Source: a virus
DNA: 34,316 nucleotides
Reading direction: 5' to 3' (one strand)
IMG/VR virus record: IMGVR_UViG_3300005563_000070
Coordinates: 1-34,316 of that record
The notes under the pieces were generated by a model. That model did no database searches, was not told where the DNA came from, and saw only the letters and a list, made by a program, of their open reading frames with translations. Below are positions 12,555 through 18,806 of this stretch, piece after piece. Positions within the stretch are counted from its first letter, which is position 1. Each line of letters opens with the position of its first letter. The translations under genes were made by a program, and so were the position numbers.

Positions 12555-13378
12555 GCAGGTGGTTCCGCTTCTACGACGACGCGATCAACGACCCGAAAAT
12601 CCTTCGGCTGAGCGACGCAAACTTCCGCGCGTGGGTCACTTTGCTCTGCCTTGCGTCCAAAAATGACGGCGTGTTGCCCAACACAAACGACATCGCTTTG
12701 GTGCTTCGGATGAAGCCAGCGAAGGTTGCGGAATGGCTGGCGGTGCTGACCGCGGCCGGACTTGTCGACAACGATAACGGCTTGTTTCGCCCGCACAATT
12801 GGAACGCTCGTCAGTTCAAGAGCGACGTCTCAAACGAGCGCGTGAAACAGCACAGGGAACGTAAACGTAACGGTGAGTGTAACGTTACATCAACCGTTAC
12901 TGTAACGGCACCAGAGACAGAACAGAGACAGATAACAGATACAGAGCAGAAAGAAAGAACTCGCGCTGTCGCGCCGAGCGATGATTGGCCGAAGGATTTT
13001 GGCGATCAGTTTTGGCAGGCCTACCCTCGGAAGACCGAGAAGCTCGCCGCGATGAAGAAGCTTGCGGGGATCCGTAAATCAGGCGTCGTCACATTCGCCG
13101 ACTTGATGGCGGGGGTTCTTCGCTACGCCTCGCTGAAAACCGAACCTCAATTCACGAAACATCCCACCACCTGGCTGAATGCCGGCTGCTGGGCCGATGA
13201 AACTCAACCAGGAGCGACCAATGGGCACAGCCATCGCGGTGCGCAACAGCATCGATCTGCAAACTCTGATTTCTTCGCCGGAATTGCTTCAGTTGCGGCG
13301 GATATCGCTGGGCACAGTCCGCCATCCGGGCCAGCGGGTGAGGAAATACCTGTCGGGCGGATTAACATTGACGGCTGA
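12551..13378 (+). CDS. Phage replication initiator (O-like)
   Basis: A 275-residue protein starting at GTG. Residues 1-95 form a winged-helix replication domain (MSRWFRFYDDAINDPKILRL, then LRMKPAKVAEWLAVLTAAGL and GLFRPHNWNARQFKSD). A Thr/Glu/Gln-rich linker spans about 100-140. The C-terminal module FWQAYPRKTEKLAAMKKLAG, then HPTTWLNAGCWADE, is the pattern of many phage initiators and helicase loaders. The linker is encoded by the iteron-like stretch at 12862-12962, so the protein may bind its own gene as lambda O does. The final 53 codons overlap the next gene out of frame. Confidence 0.85.
   Translation: MSRWFRFYDDAINDPKILRLSDANFRAWVTLLCLASKNDGVLPNTNDIALVLRMKPAKVAEWLAVLTAAGLVDNDNGLFRPHNWNARQFKSDVSNERVKQHRERKRNGECNVTSTVTVTAPETEQRQITDTEQKERTRAVAPSDDWPKDFGDQFWQAYPRKTEKLAAMKKLAGIRKSGVVTFADLMAGVLRYASLKTEPQFTKHPTTWLNAGCWADETQPGATNGHSHRGAQQHRSANSDFFAGIASVAADIAGHSPPSGPAGEEIPVGRINIDG
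12862..12962 (+). other. ori: Candidate replication origin inside the initiator gene
   Basis: GTAACG or its complement occurs five times in about 45 bases (12867, 12879, 12883, 12895 and 12902), forming GTAACGTTAC at 12879-12888 and the perfect inverted repeat CCGTTAC-T-GTAACGG at 12894-12908. Directly after it the + strand is almost purely purine/A-rich with few T (12909-12962), a typical DNA-unwinding element. Lambda-type phages place iterons plus an AT-rich stretch in the linker part of the O gene, as here. Confidence 0.6.
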
Positions 13379-13817
13379 TGTTCGTGCTCGCATCGCGTCG
13401 CATCTGTCCGACCTGCGTGCGATCGGGCGATCTGACACGAGCGAGCCGAACCAGAAGGCGCGGCTAGCGACCATCGCAAGCATGCTGATGGCCTATCCGG
13501 TCGCCGGTGGCGGCAGTGAAGCCGCGGGGAAGGCGAGGGCAGAGGCCTATCTATCCGCGCTCGACGATGTGCCGCCCTGGGCGGTGGCTGAAGCCGTGAA
13601 GCGATGGCACAAGGGCCAGTTTTCCGGCGAGCACAACTACCGATTTGCACCGGCGCCGGCCGAGCTGCGCGAGGGCTGCATGGCGGTGCTTCAGCCTGCC
13701 CTGCAGACGATTGCCCACCTCGAGGACGTGCTGAACGCCTGCACGCTTGAGGACGCGATGGATCCTGCTCCGCTCGAGAAGCCCGCGGTCCCGATGCCGA
13801 CGCTGAGGGTGATATGA
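13221..13817 (+). CDS. Early phage protein, possible helicase loader
   Basis: A 198-residue product. I chose the ATG at 13221, which has AGGAG six bases upstream, although this places 158 bases of overlap with the initiator gene. The C-terminal half (AYLSALDDVPPWAVAEAVKR, WHKGQFSGEHNYRFAPAPAE) has the pattern of phage helicase-loader-type proteins (G39P-like: helix, then W..G, then FAP.PAE). By position after the initiator it may load the replicative helicase. This is inference. The N-terminus (GTVRHPGQRVRKYLSGGLTL) is basic. The stop overlaps the next start as ATGA. Confidence 0.65.
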   Translation: MGTAIAVRNSIDLQTLISSPELLQLRRISLGTVRHPGQRVRKYLSGGLTLTADVRARIASHLSDLRAIGRSDTSEPNQKARLATIASMLMAYPVAGGGSEAAGKARAEAYLSALDDVPPWAVAEAVKRWHKGQFSGEHNYRFAPAPAELREGCMAVLQPALQTIAHLEDVLNACTLEDAMDPAPLEKPAVPMPTLRVI

Positions 13818-14071
13818 GCGACAGCTATTCCGCCGCGCGCATCAGCAAGGGCTTTGAGGACCTGCTGAGCATCCTTCGCAAGGAGGACGAGAACGTGAGC
13901 GCGCGCATCAGGGCCAATACGGCGGCCCGTGAGGCGGCTATCGAGCGTGTACGGCGTGAATATGCGGCCTATGGCATCAGGCCACCCAGCGACATCGCGC
14001 TGAGCATGACGGCCCGGAAGGAATGCATGATCGGGATTATCTACGTTCAACCAGAGGAGAATGCAGCATGA
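13814..14071 (+). CDS. Small phage hypothetical protein (85 aa)
   Basis: An 85-residue product, helical and charged in the first half (ISKGFEDLLSILRKEDENVS) with an Arg-rich middle (AAIERVRREYAAYGIRPPSD). It is coupled to both neighbours by ATGA overlaps. There is no known domain. It could be part of the replication region, but this rests only on location. Confidence 0.6.
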   Translation: MSDSYSAARISKGFEDLLSILRKEDENVSARIRANTAAREAAIERVRREYAAYGIRPPSDIALSMTARKECMIGIIYVQPEENAA

Positions 14072-14190
14072 TCGACGTCGCGAAGGAATTCTACATCCGA
14101 CATTTCCGCATGCTCGTTCAACAAGCGATCATCGCGCTCGGCAAGGACGCCGTGCAGAAGATCATCGACGACGCGGAGATCGGCGGATGA
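14068..14190 (+). CDS. Tiny phage protein (40 aa)
   Basis: A 40-residue product starting MIDVAKEFYIRHFRMLVQQA and ending with a helix IIDDAEIGG. GAGGAGA lies seven bases before the ATG, and the start overlaps the upstream stop as ATGA. Its own stop overlaps the next start in the same way. Probably a soluble helical peptide; function unknown. Confidence 0.55.
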   Translation: MIDVAKEFYIRHFRMLVQQAIIALGKDAVQKIIDDAEIGG

Positions 14191-14435
14191 TCATCAGAAG
14201 CATCTTATTTGGCGTCGTCTTGGGCATCACCAATTTCGCCGCTTATCACATCGGCCAGGTCGCCGGGATGGACGTGGCCGCAGAGAGATTTCAGGCGATA
14301 AACCAACGCGGCTATATCCGCTGCGAAAACGGTGCGTGGCAGATCGGAAACATCGATTTTCACAACGAGACCTTCACGCTACCGCCAGACAGCAAGGGGC
14401 TCATCTGGCTCGACAACGCATGGTGCAACAAATGA
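14187..14435 (+). CDS. Small membrane-anchored or secreted protein (82 aa)
   Basis: An 82-residue product with a hydrophobic N-terminus (MIIRSILFGVVLGITNFAAY) that can act as a signal anchor, followed by a polar domain with a Cys pair region (YIRCENGAWQIGN, then LDNAWCNK). The two cysteines could form a disulfide if the domain is periplasmic. It is ATGA-coupled upstream and downstream. The function is unknown. Confidence 0.55.
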   Translation: MIIRSILFGVVLGITNFAAYHIGQVAGMDVAAERFQAINQRGYIRCENGAWQIGNIDFHNETFTLPPDSKGLIWLDNAWCNK

Positions 14436-14530
14436 CAGGGCACGGGGGCGTGAACGCGATCATCTTCGTTTCGTTCGTCATCGGCGCCATGGTCGGCGCG
14501 ATCATCACTGTCGGGATCATGATGGTATGA
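14432..14530 (+). CDS. Tiny membrane protein (32 aa)
   Basis: A 32-residue peptide (MTGHGGVNAIIFVSFVIGAM, then VGAIITVGIMMV) that is hydrophobic over its last 24 residues. The ATG overlaps the upstream stop as ATGA, and its stop overlaps the following 20-residue gene. There is no good Shine-Dalgarno, so translation probably relies on coupling. Confidence 0.5.
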   Translation: MTGHGGVNAIIFVSFVIGAMVGAIITVGIMMV

Positions 14531-14589
14531 AACGCATCATTGGAATCCTGGCGCTTATCTGGATCGCGAGCAGGTGGAGCGAGGCATGA
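14527..14589 (+). CDS. Very short membrane peptide (20 aa)
   Basis: A 20-codon reading frame, MKRIIGILALIWIASRWSEA, with a positive start, a hydrophobic centre and a polar end. It is placed exactly in a chain of ATGA overlaps (stop of the previous gene, start of the next), which is the only strong argument that it is translated. If real, it is one of the shortest genes in the window. Confidence 0.4.
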   Translation: MKRIIGILALIWIASRWSEA

Positions 14590-14789
14590 TCGTCGTCATG
14601 CACCGACCGCCGCTCAAGCGCGTCGACCTCAACCCGGTCAGGCCGCCACGACCCCCGGCGAACCCCGAAACCCTCGCCGAAGCCATGCAACGCGGCATCA
14701 AGCAGGCGAGAGATCAGCGCCTCTGGGACGCCGTCACCGCGACAGCACAGGCATCACAGCAGGGGACGAATCCGGGGAGCGGGGAATGA
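14586..14789 (+). CDS. Small Pro-rich phage protein (67 aa)
   Basis: A 67-residue product. The ATG at 14586 overlaps the preceding stop as ATGA, and GGAG lies upstream; an earlier GTG at 14574 is possible. The N-terminal third is Pro- and Arg-rich (HRPPLKRVDLNPVRPPRPPA), and the middle is a helix (ETLAEAMQRGIKQARDQRLW). No known domain. The stop overlaps the next start as ATGA. Confidence 0.55.
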   Translation: MIVVMHRPPLKRVDLNPVRPPRPPANPETLAEAMQRGIKQARDQRLWDAVTATAQASQQGTNPGSGE

Positions 14790-15004
14790 GCGAGCAAACG
14801 TGGCGCATGGTCCATGACGGAAGCCCAATTCCGTATTTGTCGATCGGCCAGCTGATCGAACAAAACGGATATCGGCACATGCGTAGGGCGGCGCAATACG
14901 CTGTCGCTGGACAATTCGAATACGCTGATGGTTCGGCCGCGAAAGCCAGCCGCAATTTCCTCAAAGCTATCGAGTGGAAACGTTTCTTTGGCGAGGACGC
15001 ATAG
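14786..15004 (+). CDS. Small phage hypothetical protein (72 aa)
   Basis: A 72-residue product beginning MSEQTWRMVHDGSPIPYLSI. GGGGAGCGGGGA precedes the ATG. The protein is Tyr/Phe- and Ala-rich and likely helical (GYRHMRRAAQYAVAGQFEYA). It ends DA-TAG, and the last G of its stop codon is the first base of the next gene's GTG. The function is unknown. Confidence 0.55.
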   Translation: MSEQTWRMVHDGSPIPYLSIGQLIEQNGYRHMRRAAQYAVAGQFEYADGSAAKASRNFLKAIEWKRFFGEDA

Positions 15005-15645
15005 TGAGCGCGCCGATCCGCAACGTCCCACGCGAGGGTGAGCTTCTGGGGACAGTTCGCACGCTCGAGGACGCCGTCGACGTCTTCCGCATGATGAAGG
15101 ACCGCCTGGGCCTCACCAACCAGTTCCTCGAGGACTGCTACGGATTCGCCAAGGGCCATCCGGACAAGGTGCTCGGCCGCAGCGAGCAGAAGCGCCTCGG
15201 CTATGACACCTTCCGCCTATTCTGCGAGGTGTTTGCCGTGGAATTCCGGGTCTACGTCGATCCCGCGCAGATCAAGCGCATGGAGGCAATCTGGGAGGAG
15301 CGCGAGCGGCCCGCCTACAAGCCGGACGCCAAGCCAGGCCGCATCGCCAAGAAGATCTTGGAGGCTGCGAAGCCCATTGTTTACCGTGATGCCGCGCGCA
15401 AGGGAGGGCAAAAAAGGGCTGCTAGCTTGCCTGCTAAGCTACGATCCAAAATTGCCAGGAAGGGAGGCAAATCACGCATGAAGCGCATCAGCAAGGCCGA
15501 GCGCTCCGCAATGAGCCGAAAGGGCTGGGCGACCAGAAAGAGCCGACTCAACGCGCTCGCAACGCCCGCCGCCACTCCCGCGCTATCCGGGCCAGACGAG
15601 CGCGATCGACACTCATTCCGGCCGCTTTGCACCACGCTCGGATAA
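15004..15645 (+). CDS. Hypothetical protein with C-terminal KGG-like repeats (213 aa)
   Basis: The start is taken as GTG at 15004 (GAGGA upstream, one-base overlap with the previous stop). The N-terminal ~100 residues form a helical domain (TLEDAVDVFRMMKDRLGLTN, VLGRSEQKRLGYDTFRLFCE) with no match I recognise. The C-terminal part repeats a basic block three times: ARKGGQKRAASL, IARKGGKSR and MSRKGWATRKSR, resembling the KGG motif of stress-induced DNA-associated proteins. The last 98 bases run antisense to the leftward HTH gene, so the last ~32 residues (from NALATPAATP) may be an accident of the overlap. Confidence 0.6.
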   Translation: MSAPIRNVPREGELLGTVRTLEDAVDVFRMMKDRLGLTNQFLEDCYGFAKGHPDKVLGRSEQKRLGYDTFRLFCEVFAVEFRVYVDPAQIKRMEAIWEERERPAYKPDAKPGRIAKKILEAAKPIVYRDAARKGGQKRAASLPAKLRSKIARKGGKSRMKRISKAERSAMSRKGWATRKSRLNALATPAATPALSGPDERDRHSFRPLCTTLG

Positions 15646-15748
15646 GCTGCCTGCTGACGCCCGCCAGGCGCGATGCCTCGGGCACCGTGACTGCGCCCTG
15701 AGAGATCAGTTTGAGCACCGCACGACGCGCTTCTGGGTCCTTCAACAT
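15548..15748 (-). CDS. Small HTH DNA-binding protein (66 aa)
   Basis: A 66-residue leftward protein with a helix-turn-helix, SQGAVTVPEASRLAGVSRQL followed by IRAWCKAAGM, and a basic Arg-rich C-terminus. It looks like the DNA-binding head of a transposase, resolvase or regulator, used alone. It lies between the rightward early and late blocks and may regulate the transition or its own promoter. The Shine-Dalgarno is poor (TTTGGAAA). Its 3' end overlaps the previous gene tail to tail by 98 bases. Confidence 0.65.
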   Translation of the reverse strand: MLKDPEARRAVLKLISQGAVTVPEASRLAGVSRQLIRAWCKAAGMSVDRARLARIAREWRRALRAR

Positions 15749-15799
15749 TTTCCAAACGTAAAACAGCAGTTTCGCCTCGTCACTGACGATAATCCGAAC

Positions 15800-15828
15800 A
15801 TGCTAGCTTACCCCTACGCACTAAGTAA
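15800..15828 (-). promoter_or_regulatory. Possible promoter of the leftward HTH gene
   Basis: On the minus strand TTACTT (15823-15828) and TAGCAT (15800-15805) are separated by 17 bases, 52 bases upstream of the HTH gene at 15748. The surrounding gap 15749-15973 has no convincing gene and is less GC-rich than its neighbours. The match to consensus is moderate. Confidence 0.3.
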
Positions 15829-15848
15829 TTGATTTTGCTACATATCGC

Positions 15849-15859
15849 GGTACGTTGTT
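15849..15859 (+). repeat. Motif copy E (GGTACGTTGTT, one mismatch)
   Basis: This gap upstream of the 15974 gene holds GGTACGTTGTT, one base different from the motif found at four late-region gaps. It lies between TCGCG and CGCGA, so it sits in the loop of a short possible hairpin (15845-15867). The copy is degenerate and its membership in the set is uncertain. Confidence 0.35.
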
Positions 15860-15973
15860 CAATCGCGAAAATCAGCGCTACGTTTACCCCGCGCGCCGCC
15901 CATCGCGCGCTCGCACTCTTCCTTCCGCAGGGAGCCTTGCGACCGAGGACCACTGAGCGAAGCAAGCTGAGCG

Positions 15974-16156
15974 ATGTACCATCCTCAAATCACGCCAGAC
16001 ATGATCGAACGCGCTGCCAGGGCAATCCGCATGCAAGCCTGCGCACGCTCGACCGGCTTAACACCACGACCATTCGAGCAACTGCCAGCCACGCTGCAGG
16101 CATCATATCGAGCCGAGGCTAAAGCCGCATTGCTTGCTGCCTTGAATGAGGGCTGA
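15974..16156 (+). CDS. Conserved small phage protein (60 aa)
   Basis: A 60-residue protein of a type very common in alphaproteobacterial phages: TPDMIERAARAIRMQACARS, then a short linker (TPRPFEQLPA) and the C-terminal YRAEAKAALLAALNEG. Both ends are helical. The role is not known. A GAG element precedes the ATG. It is the last gene before the long noncoding stretch that leads to the terminase. Confidence 0.7.
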   Translation: MYHPQITPDMIERAARAIRMQACARSTGLTPRPFEQLPATLQASYRAEAKAALLAALNEG

Positions 16157-16503
16157 TAGACCTCGTCATGCCATCAAGAGCCATAACTGTGTGACGTCAC
16201 TCACACTCAGGCGAAATGTTCCATAATGCGCGTTATGCGAACGCTAAGTCATTGATATTGTTGATGTGACGTATTCGCAGTTGGTGCACATCACACTCGC
16301 CATGCTCGACACGCATGCGCAACCGCCTGGCGAAACGGCTGAACCTGCCGAATGCGTGTGATTTCCCCGCAAAAAGACCGGGGTGGGGTGGGGGTGGGGG
16401 CAGATCGAGCCCGTGCTGGTAAATTCGAGGTCCCCCCAATTTTTCGCGCCGCTTCCTGAAAAGCTTCAATGAGTTGCGGTTCGGTCTTTGGCCGGGCGGA
16501 TGG
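16157..16503. other. Noncoding region with inverted repeats; candidate packaging site
   Basis: The longest gene-free stretch (to 16544). It holds GTGTGA-CGTCAC-TCACAC at 16189-16206, CATAA-TGCGCG-TTATG at 16222-16237, TGATGTG/CACATCA at 16262-16268 and 16287-16293, and the 8-base pair ACACGCAT/ATGCGTGT at 16309-16316 and 16352-16359. TGTGACGT occurs twice (16190 and 16265). A G-quadruplex motif follows at 16380-16400. Position just upstream of the small terminase gene is where cos or pac sites usually lie; the call is by position. No clear sigma-70 late promoter was seen. Confidence 0.45.
16380..16400 (+). other. G-quadruplex motif with single-T loops
   Basis: Four G runs of 4, 4, 5 and 5 bases are separated by single T residues. 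One-base loops predict a very stable quadruplex. It lies in the noncoding region 145 bases before the small terminase start, beside the inverted repeats. Confidence 0.7.
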
Positions 16504-16514
16504 GGTGCGTTGTT
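16504..16514 (+). repeat. Late-gap motif copy A (GGTGCGTTGTT)
   Basis: An exact copy of the 11-base motif, 30 bases before the small terminase ATG. That gene has no Shine-Dalgarno next to its start. Unlike the other copies, no strong hairpin follows; only a short GTTAAC palindrome lies between the motif and the ATG. Confidence 0.7.
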
Positions 16515-16544
16515 GGCGGCGGGCGGGTTGTTAACGTCGTTAGT

Positions 16545-17051
16545 ATGAATGAGGAGTTTGAATTCGGGCCGAAGATGCGTGCGCTGACGGAGAAGCAGCG
16601 TGCGTTTGTGATGGTGCTGGTTGAGTTTCCTGGGATGTCTGGGGCTGAAGCGGCGCGGATGGCTGGGTATTCGGATGCGTCCGAGGCTGCGAAGGTCACG
16701 GCGAGCCGGTTGAGGTCGGACCAGCGGATTATCGAGGCGATCCAGGAGCAGGCTGGGAAGAAGCTGTGGGCGATCTCGCTGAAGGCTGCGGGGCGGATTG
16801 AGCAGCTGATCGATAGCGAGGACGACGCGGTGGCGCTGAAGGCGGCCGCGGCGGTGCTGGACCGGACGGGGCTGGCGGCGCAGCAGAACATCAACATCCA
16901 CCAGACGGTATCGGATCAGTCCGGCAAGGCGATCATGGAGCGGATCCGTGCGCTGGCGCAGAAGCATGGGCTGGACGAGCGGAAGCTGCTGGGGCGGCCT
17001 GCACCGGCGCCGGTGGTCGAGGGCGAGTTCAGCGAGGTGAAGGATGGCTGA
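16545..17051 (+). CDS. terS: Terminase small subunit
   Basis: A 168-residue packaging recognition protein. The N-terminal region LTEKQRAFVMVLVEFPGMSG, then AEAARMAGYSDASEAAKVTA, is the helix-turn-helix head of the Terminase_2-like small subunits, followed by a central oligomerisation helix and a C-terminal Pro/Glu-rich tail that would contact the large subunit. The chosen ATG has no Shine-Dalgarno; an internal ATG (KMRAL, codon 11) is possible. The last 8 bases overlap the large subunit gene. It probably recognises a site in the preceding noncoding region. Confidence 0.85.
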   Translation: MNEEFEFGPKMRALTEKQRAFVMVLVEFPGMSGAEAARMAGYSDASEAAKVTASRLRSDQRIIEAIQEQAGKKLWAISLKAAGRIEQLIDSEDDAVALKAAAAVLDRTGLAAQQNINIHQTVSDQSGKAIMERIRALAQKHGLDERKLLGRPAPAPVVEGEFSEVKDG

Positions 17052-18486
17052 GCTGTCCCTATCCGAGCTCCAGGAGACGCTGGCTGGCCTCGAGGCGCTG
17101 GATTACCAGAAGACCTACCGGCAGTTTTTCCAGTTTGAGCCCTATCCGAAGCAGCGCGAGTTCCTGGATGCCGGCGCGACGAAGCGCGAGCGGCTGCTGA
17201 TCGCGGGCAACCAGAACGGCAAGACGCACACAGGGGCGTTCGAGATTGCCTGCCATCTGACCGGGCTTTACCCGGAGTGGTGGCAGGGGCGGCGGTTCGA
17301 CCGGCCCGTGAAGGTCTGGGTCTGCGGCGAGACCTCGCTGGTGGTGCGAGATGTGCAGCAGAAGAAGCTTTGCGGCGAGCCCGGTGTCGACAGCGCGTTC
17401 GGCACTGGCATGATCCCGAAGGACCTGTTCGTCGACAAGCCCTCCCTTGCGCGCGGCATCACGGACGCCTATGACACGATCCAGGTCCGGCATGTGTCGG
17501 GCGGCGTGTCGGTGGCGCGGTTCAAGTCGTACGAGCAGGGCCGAACCAAGTTCCAGGGCGAGAGCATCGACATCGGCTGGGCCGACGAGGAGCCGCCGGA
17601 GGACGTCTACGCAGAGCTCCTGACCCGCACGGTCGCAACCGGCGGCATGGTGTTCGTGACGTTCACGCCGCTCAAGGGCCGCTCGGCCGTGGTGCTGCGG
17701 TTTCTGGACGAGCCGGACGACAACCGCAGCGTGACGTCGATGACGATCGATGATGCGCTGCATATCCCTGCGGAGCAGCGGGCGGCCATCATTGCCGCCT
17801 TCCTGCCGCATGAACGCGAGGCACGCGCCCGCGGCGTGCCGACGCTGGGGTCCGGCCGCATCTTCATGGCGCTGGAGGACTCGGTCACCGAGGCGCCGAT
17901 CGAGTTCATCCCACCGCATTGGGTGAAGCTGTGGGGCATCGACTTCGGCATTGATCACCCGTTCGGCGCGGCGCTGATCTTGTGGGACCGCGACGCCGAC
18001 GTGATCCATGTGCACCACACGCACCGGGTCACGGATGCGCTGCCGATTCAGCATGCCGAGGCGCTGAAGAAGGTTGCGGCCGAGGTGCCGGTGGCCTGGC
18101 CGAACGACGGAAACGTGCGGCGCGATGACGGCAAGCCGATGGCCGACCACTACAAGCGGCACGGCCTGAAGATGCTTCCCTCGCACGCGACCTGGCCGGA
18201 TGGGTCGGTCTCGACGGAGGCCGGCATTCTCGAGATGGACGAGCGCGAGAAGTCTGGCCGGCTCAAATACGCGCGCCACCTGTCCGACCTGCTCGAGGAG
18301 CGGAGGTTCTATCACCGCAAGGATGGGCAGATCGTCAAGCTGAAGGACGACCTGATTTCGGCGCTACGCGTGGCGATCATGACCAAGCGGAGCGCGCGCG
18401 CCGTGCTGCTGGGCAGCAAGAAGGCCGCCAGCGCACCTGCTGACCGCGCCAATGGGACGGATTTCGACCTGTTCACTGGGGCATAA
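17044..18486 (+). CDS. terL: Terminase large subunit (ATPase-nuclease)
   Basis: A 480-residue packaging motor. Walker A: AGNQNGKT (54-61). Walker B: IGWADEEPP with Asp/Glu near 181-183. Coupling motif: FVTFTPLKG. The nuclease domain starts with LWGIDFGIDHPFGAAL (Asp near 300). A second acidic cluster appears further on (DLISALRVAIMTKR region). The start has GAGG and AAGG upstream and overlaps the small subunit by 8 bases. It cuts concatemeric DNA and drives it into the capsid through the portal encoded at 19263. Confidence 0.95.
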   Translation: MAELSLSELQETLAGLEALDYQKTYRQFFQFEPYPKQREFLDAGATKRERLLIAGNQNGKTHTGAFEIACHLTGLYPEWWQGRRFDRPVKVWVCGETSLVVRDVQQKKLCGEPGVDSAFGTGMIPKDLFVDKPSLARGITDAYDTIQVRHVSGGVSVARFKSYEQGRTKFQGESIDIGWADEEPPEDVYAELLTRTVATGGMVFVTFTPLKGRSAVVLRFLDEPDDNRSVTSMTIDDALHIPAEQRAAIIAAFLPHEREARARGVPTLGSGRIFMALEDSVTEAPIEFIPPHWVKLWGIDFGIDHPFGAALILWDRDADVIHVHHTHRVTDALPIQHAEALKKVAAEVPVAWPNDGNVRRDDGKPMADHYKRHGLKMLPSHATWPDGSVSTEAGILEMDEREKSGRLKYARHLSDLLEERRFYHRKDGQIVKLKDDLISALRVAIMTKRSARAVLLGSKKAASAPADRANGTDFDLFTGA

Positions 18487-18491
18487 GGCCG

Positions 18492-18502
18492 GGTGCGTTG
18501 TT
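18492..18502 (+). repeat. Late-gap motif copy B (GGTGCGTTGTT)
   Basis: An exact copy beginning 6 bases after the large terminase stop. It is followed by a small stem-loop, CCTGT-CGCTCCGA-ACAGG, and then by the terminator-like hairpin at 18566-18605. Confidence 0.7.
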
Positions 18503-18565
18503 GGCGCCTGTCGCTCCGAACAGGGTGCGAGCGCGTACCCAGGGATTCCTCCCTTATGACTTGTC

Positions 18566-18605
18566 GGCGGCGGGACCAACCCGCGGCATCCCGCCGCCCC
18601 TTTTC
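18566..18605 (+). terminator. Terminator-like hairpin after large terminase
   Basis: A perfect 10-bp stem (GGCGGCGGGA at 18566-18575 with TCCCGCCGCC at 18589-18598) with a 13-base loop, followed by CCTTTTC. It looks like an intrinsic terminator with a short T run, but only 9 bases then separate it from the ATG of the next gene, so it may be a partial terminator, an attenuator or an mRNA stabilising hairpin. Confidence 0.45.
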
Positions 18606-18614
18606 GGAGCAGAA

Positions 18615-18806
18615 ATGCCACTGAACCGCCTGCCAAATCTGACCGGCGTCGCATCCGCGGATCTCGGCCTCGGCTCCAATCTGCAGCAGCAGGTCCAGGA
18701 CGAAACCGAGGAGGAGCGCAAGAAGCGGCTGATGGGACTGTCGCCGCTGCAATCACCGGCGGCGCAGATGCTGCTTGGAGGGACAAGCGGTGTCGGATCG
18801 TTCTGA
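18615..18806 (+). CDS. Small phage structural-region protein (63 aa)
   Basis: A 63-residue product beginning MPLNRLPNLTGVASADLGLG, followed by LQQQVQDETEEERKKRLMGL and a Gly-rich end. I recognise this layout as a small protein recurring between terminase and portal genes in temperate podovirus genomes; its function is not known. CGGAGC lies seven bases before the ATG. Its end overlaps the next gene by 17 bases. Confidence 0.65.
   Translation: MPLNRLPNLTGVASADLGLGSNLQQQVQDETEEERKKRLMGLSPLQSPAAQMLLGGTSGVGSF

Noticed and set aside
17059-18315. A 418-codon minus-strand frame antisense to the large terminase
   Set aside because: A GC-rich shadow of a gene with clear Walker and nuclease motifs; no domain visible.
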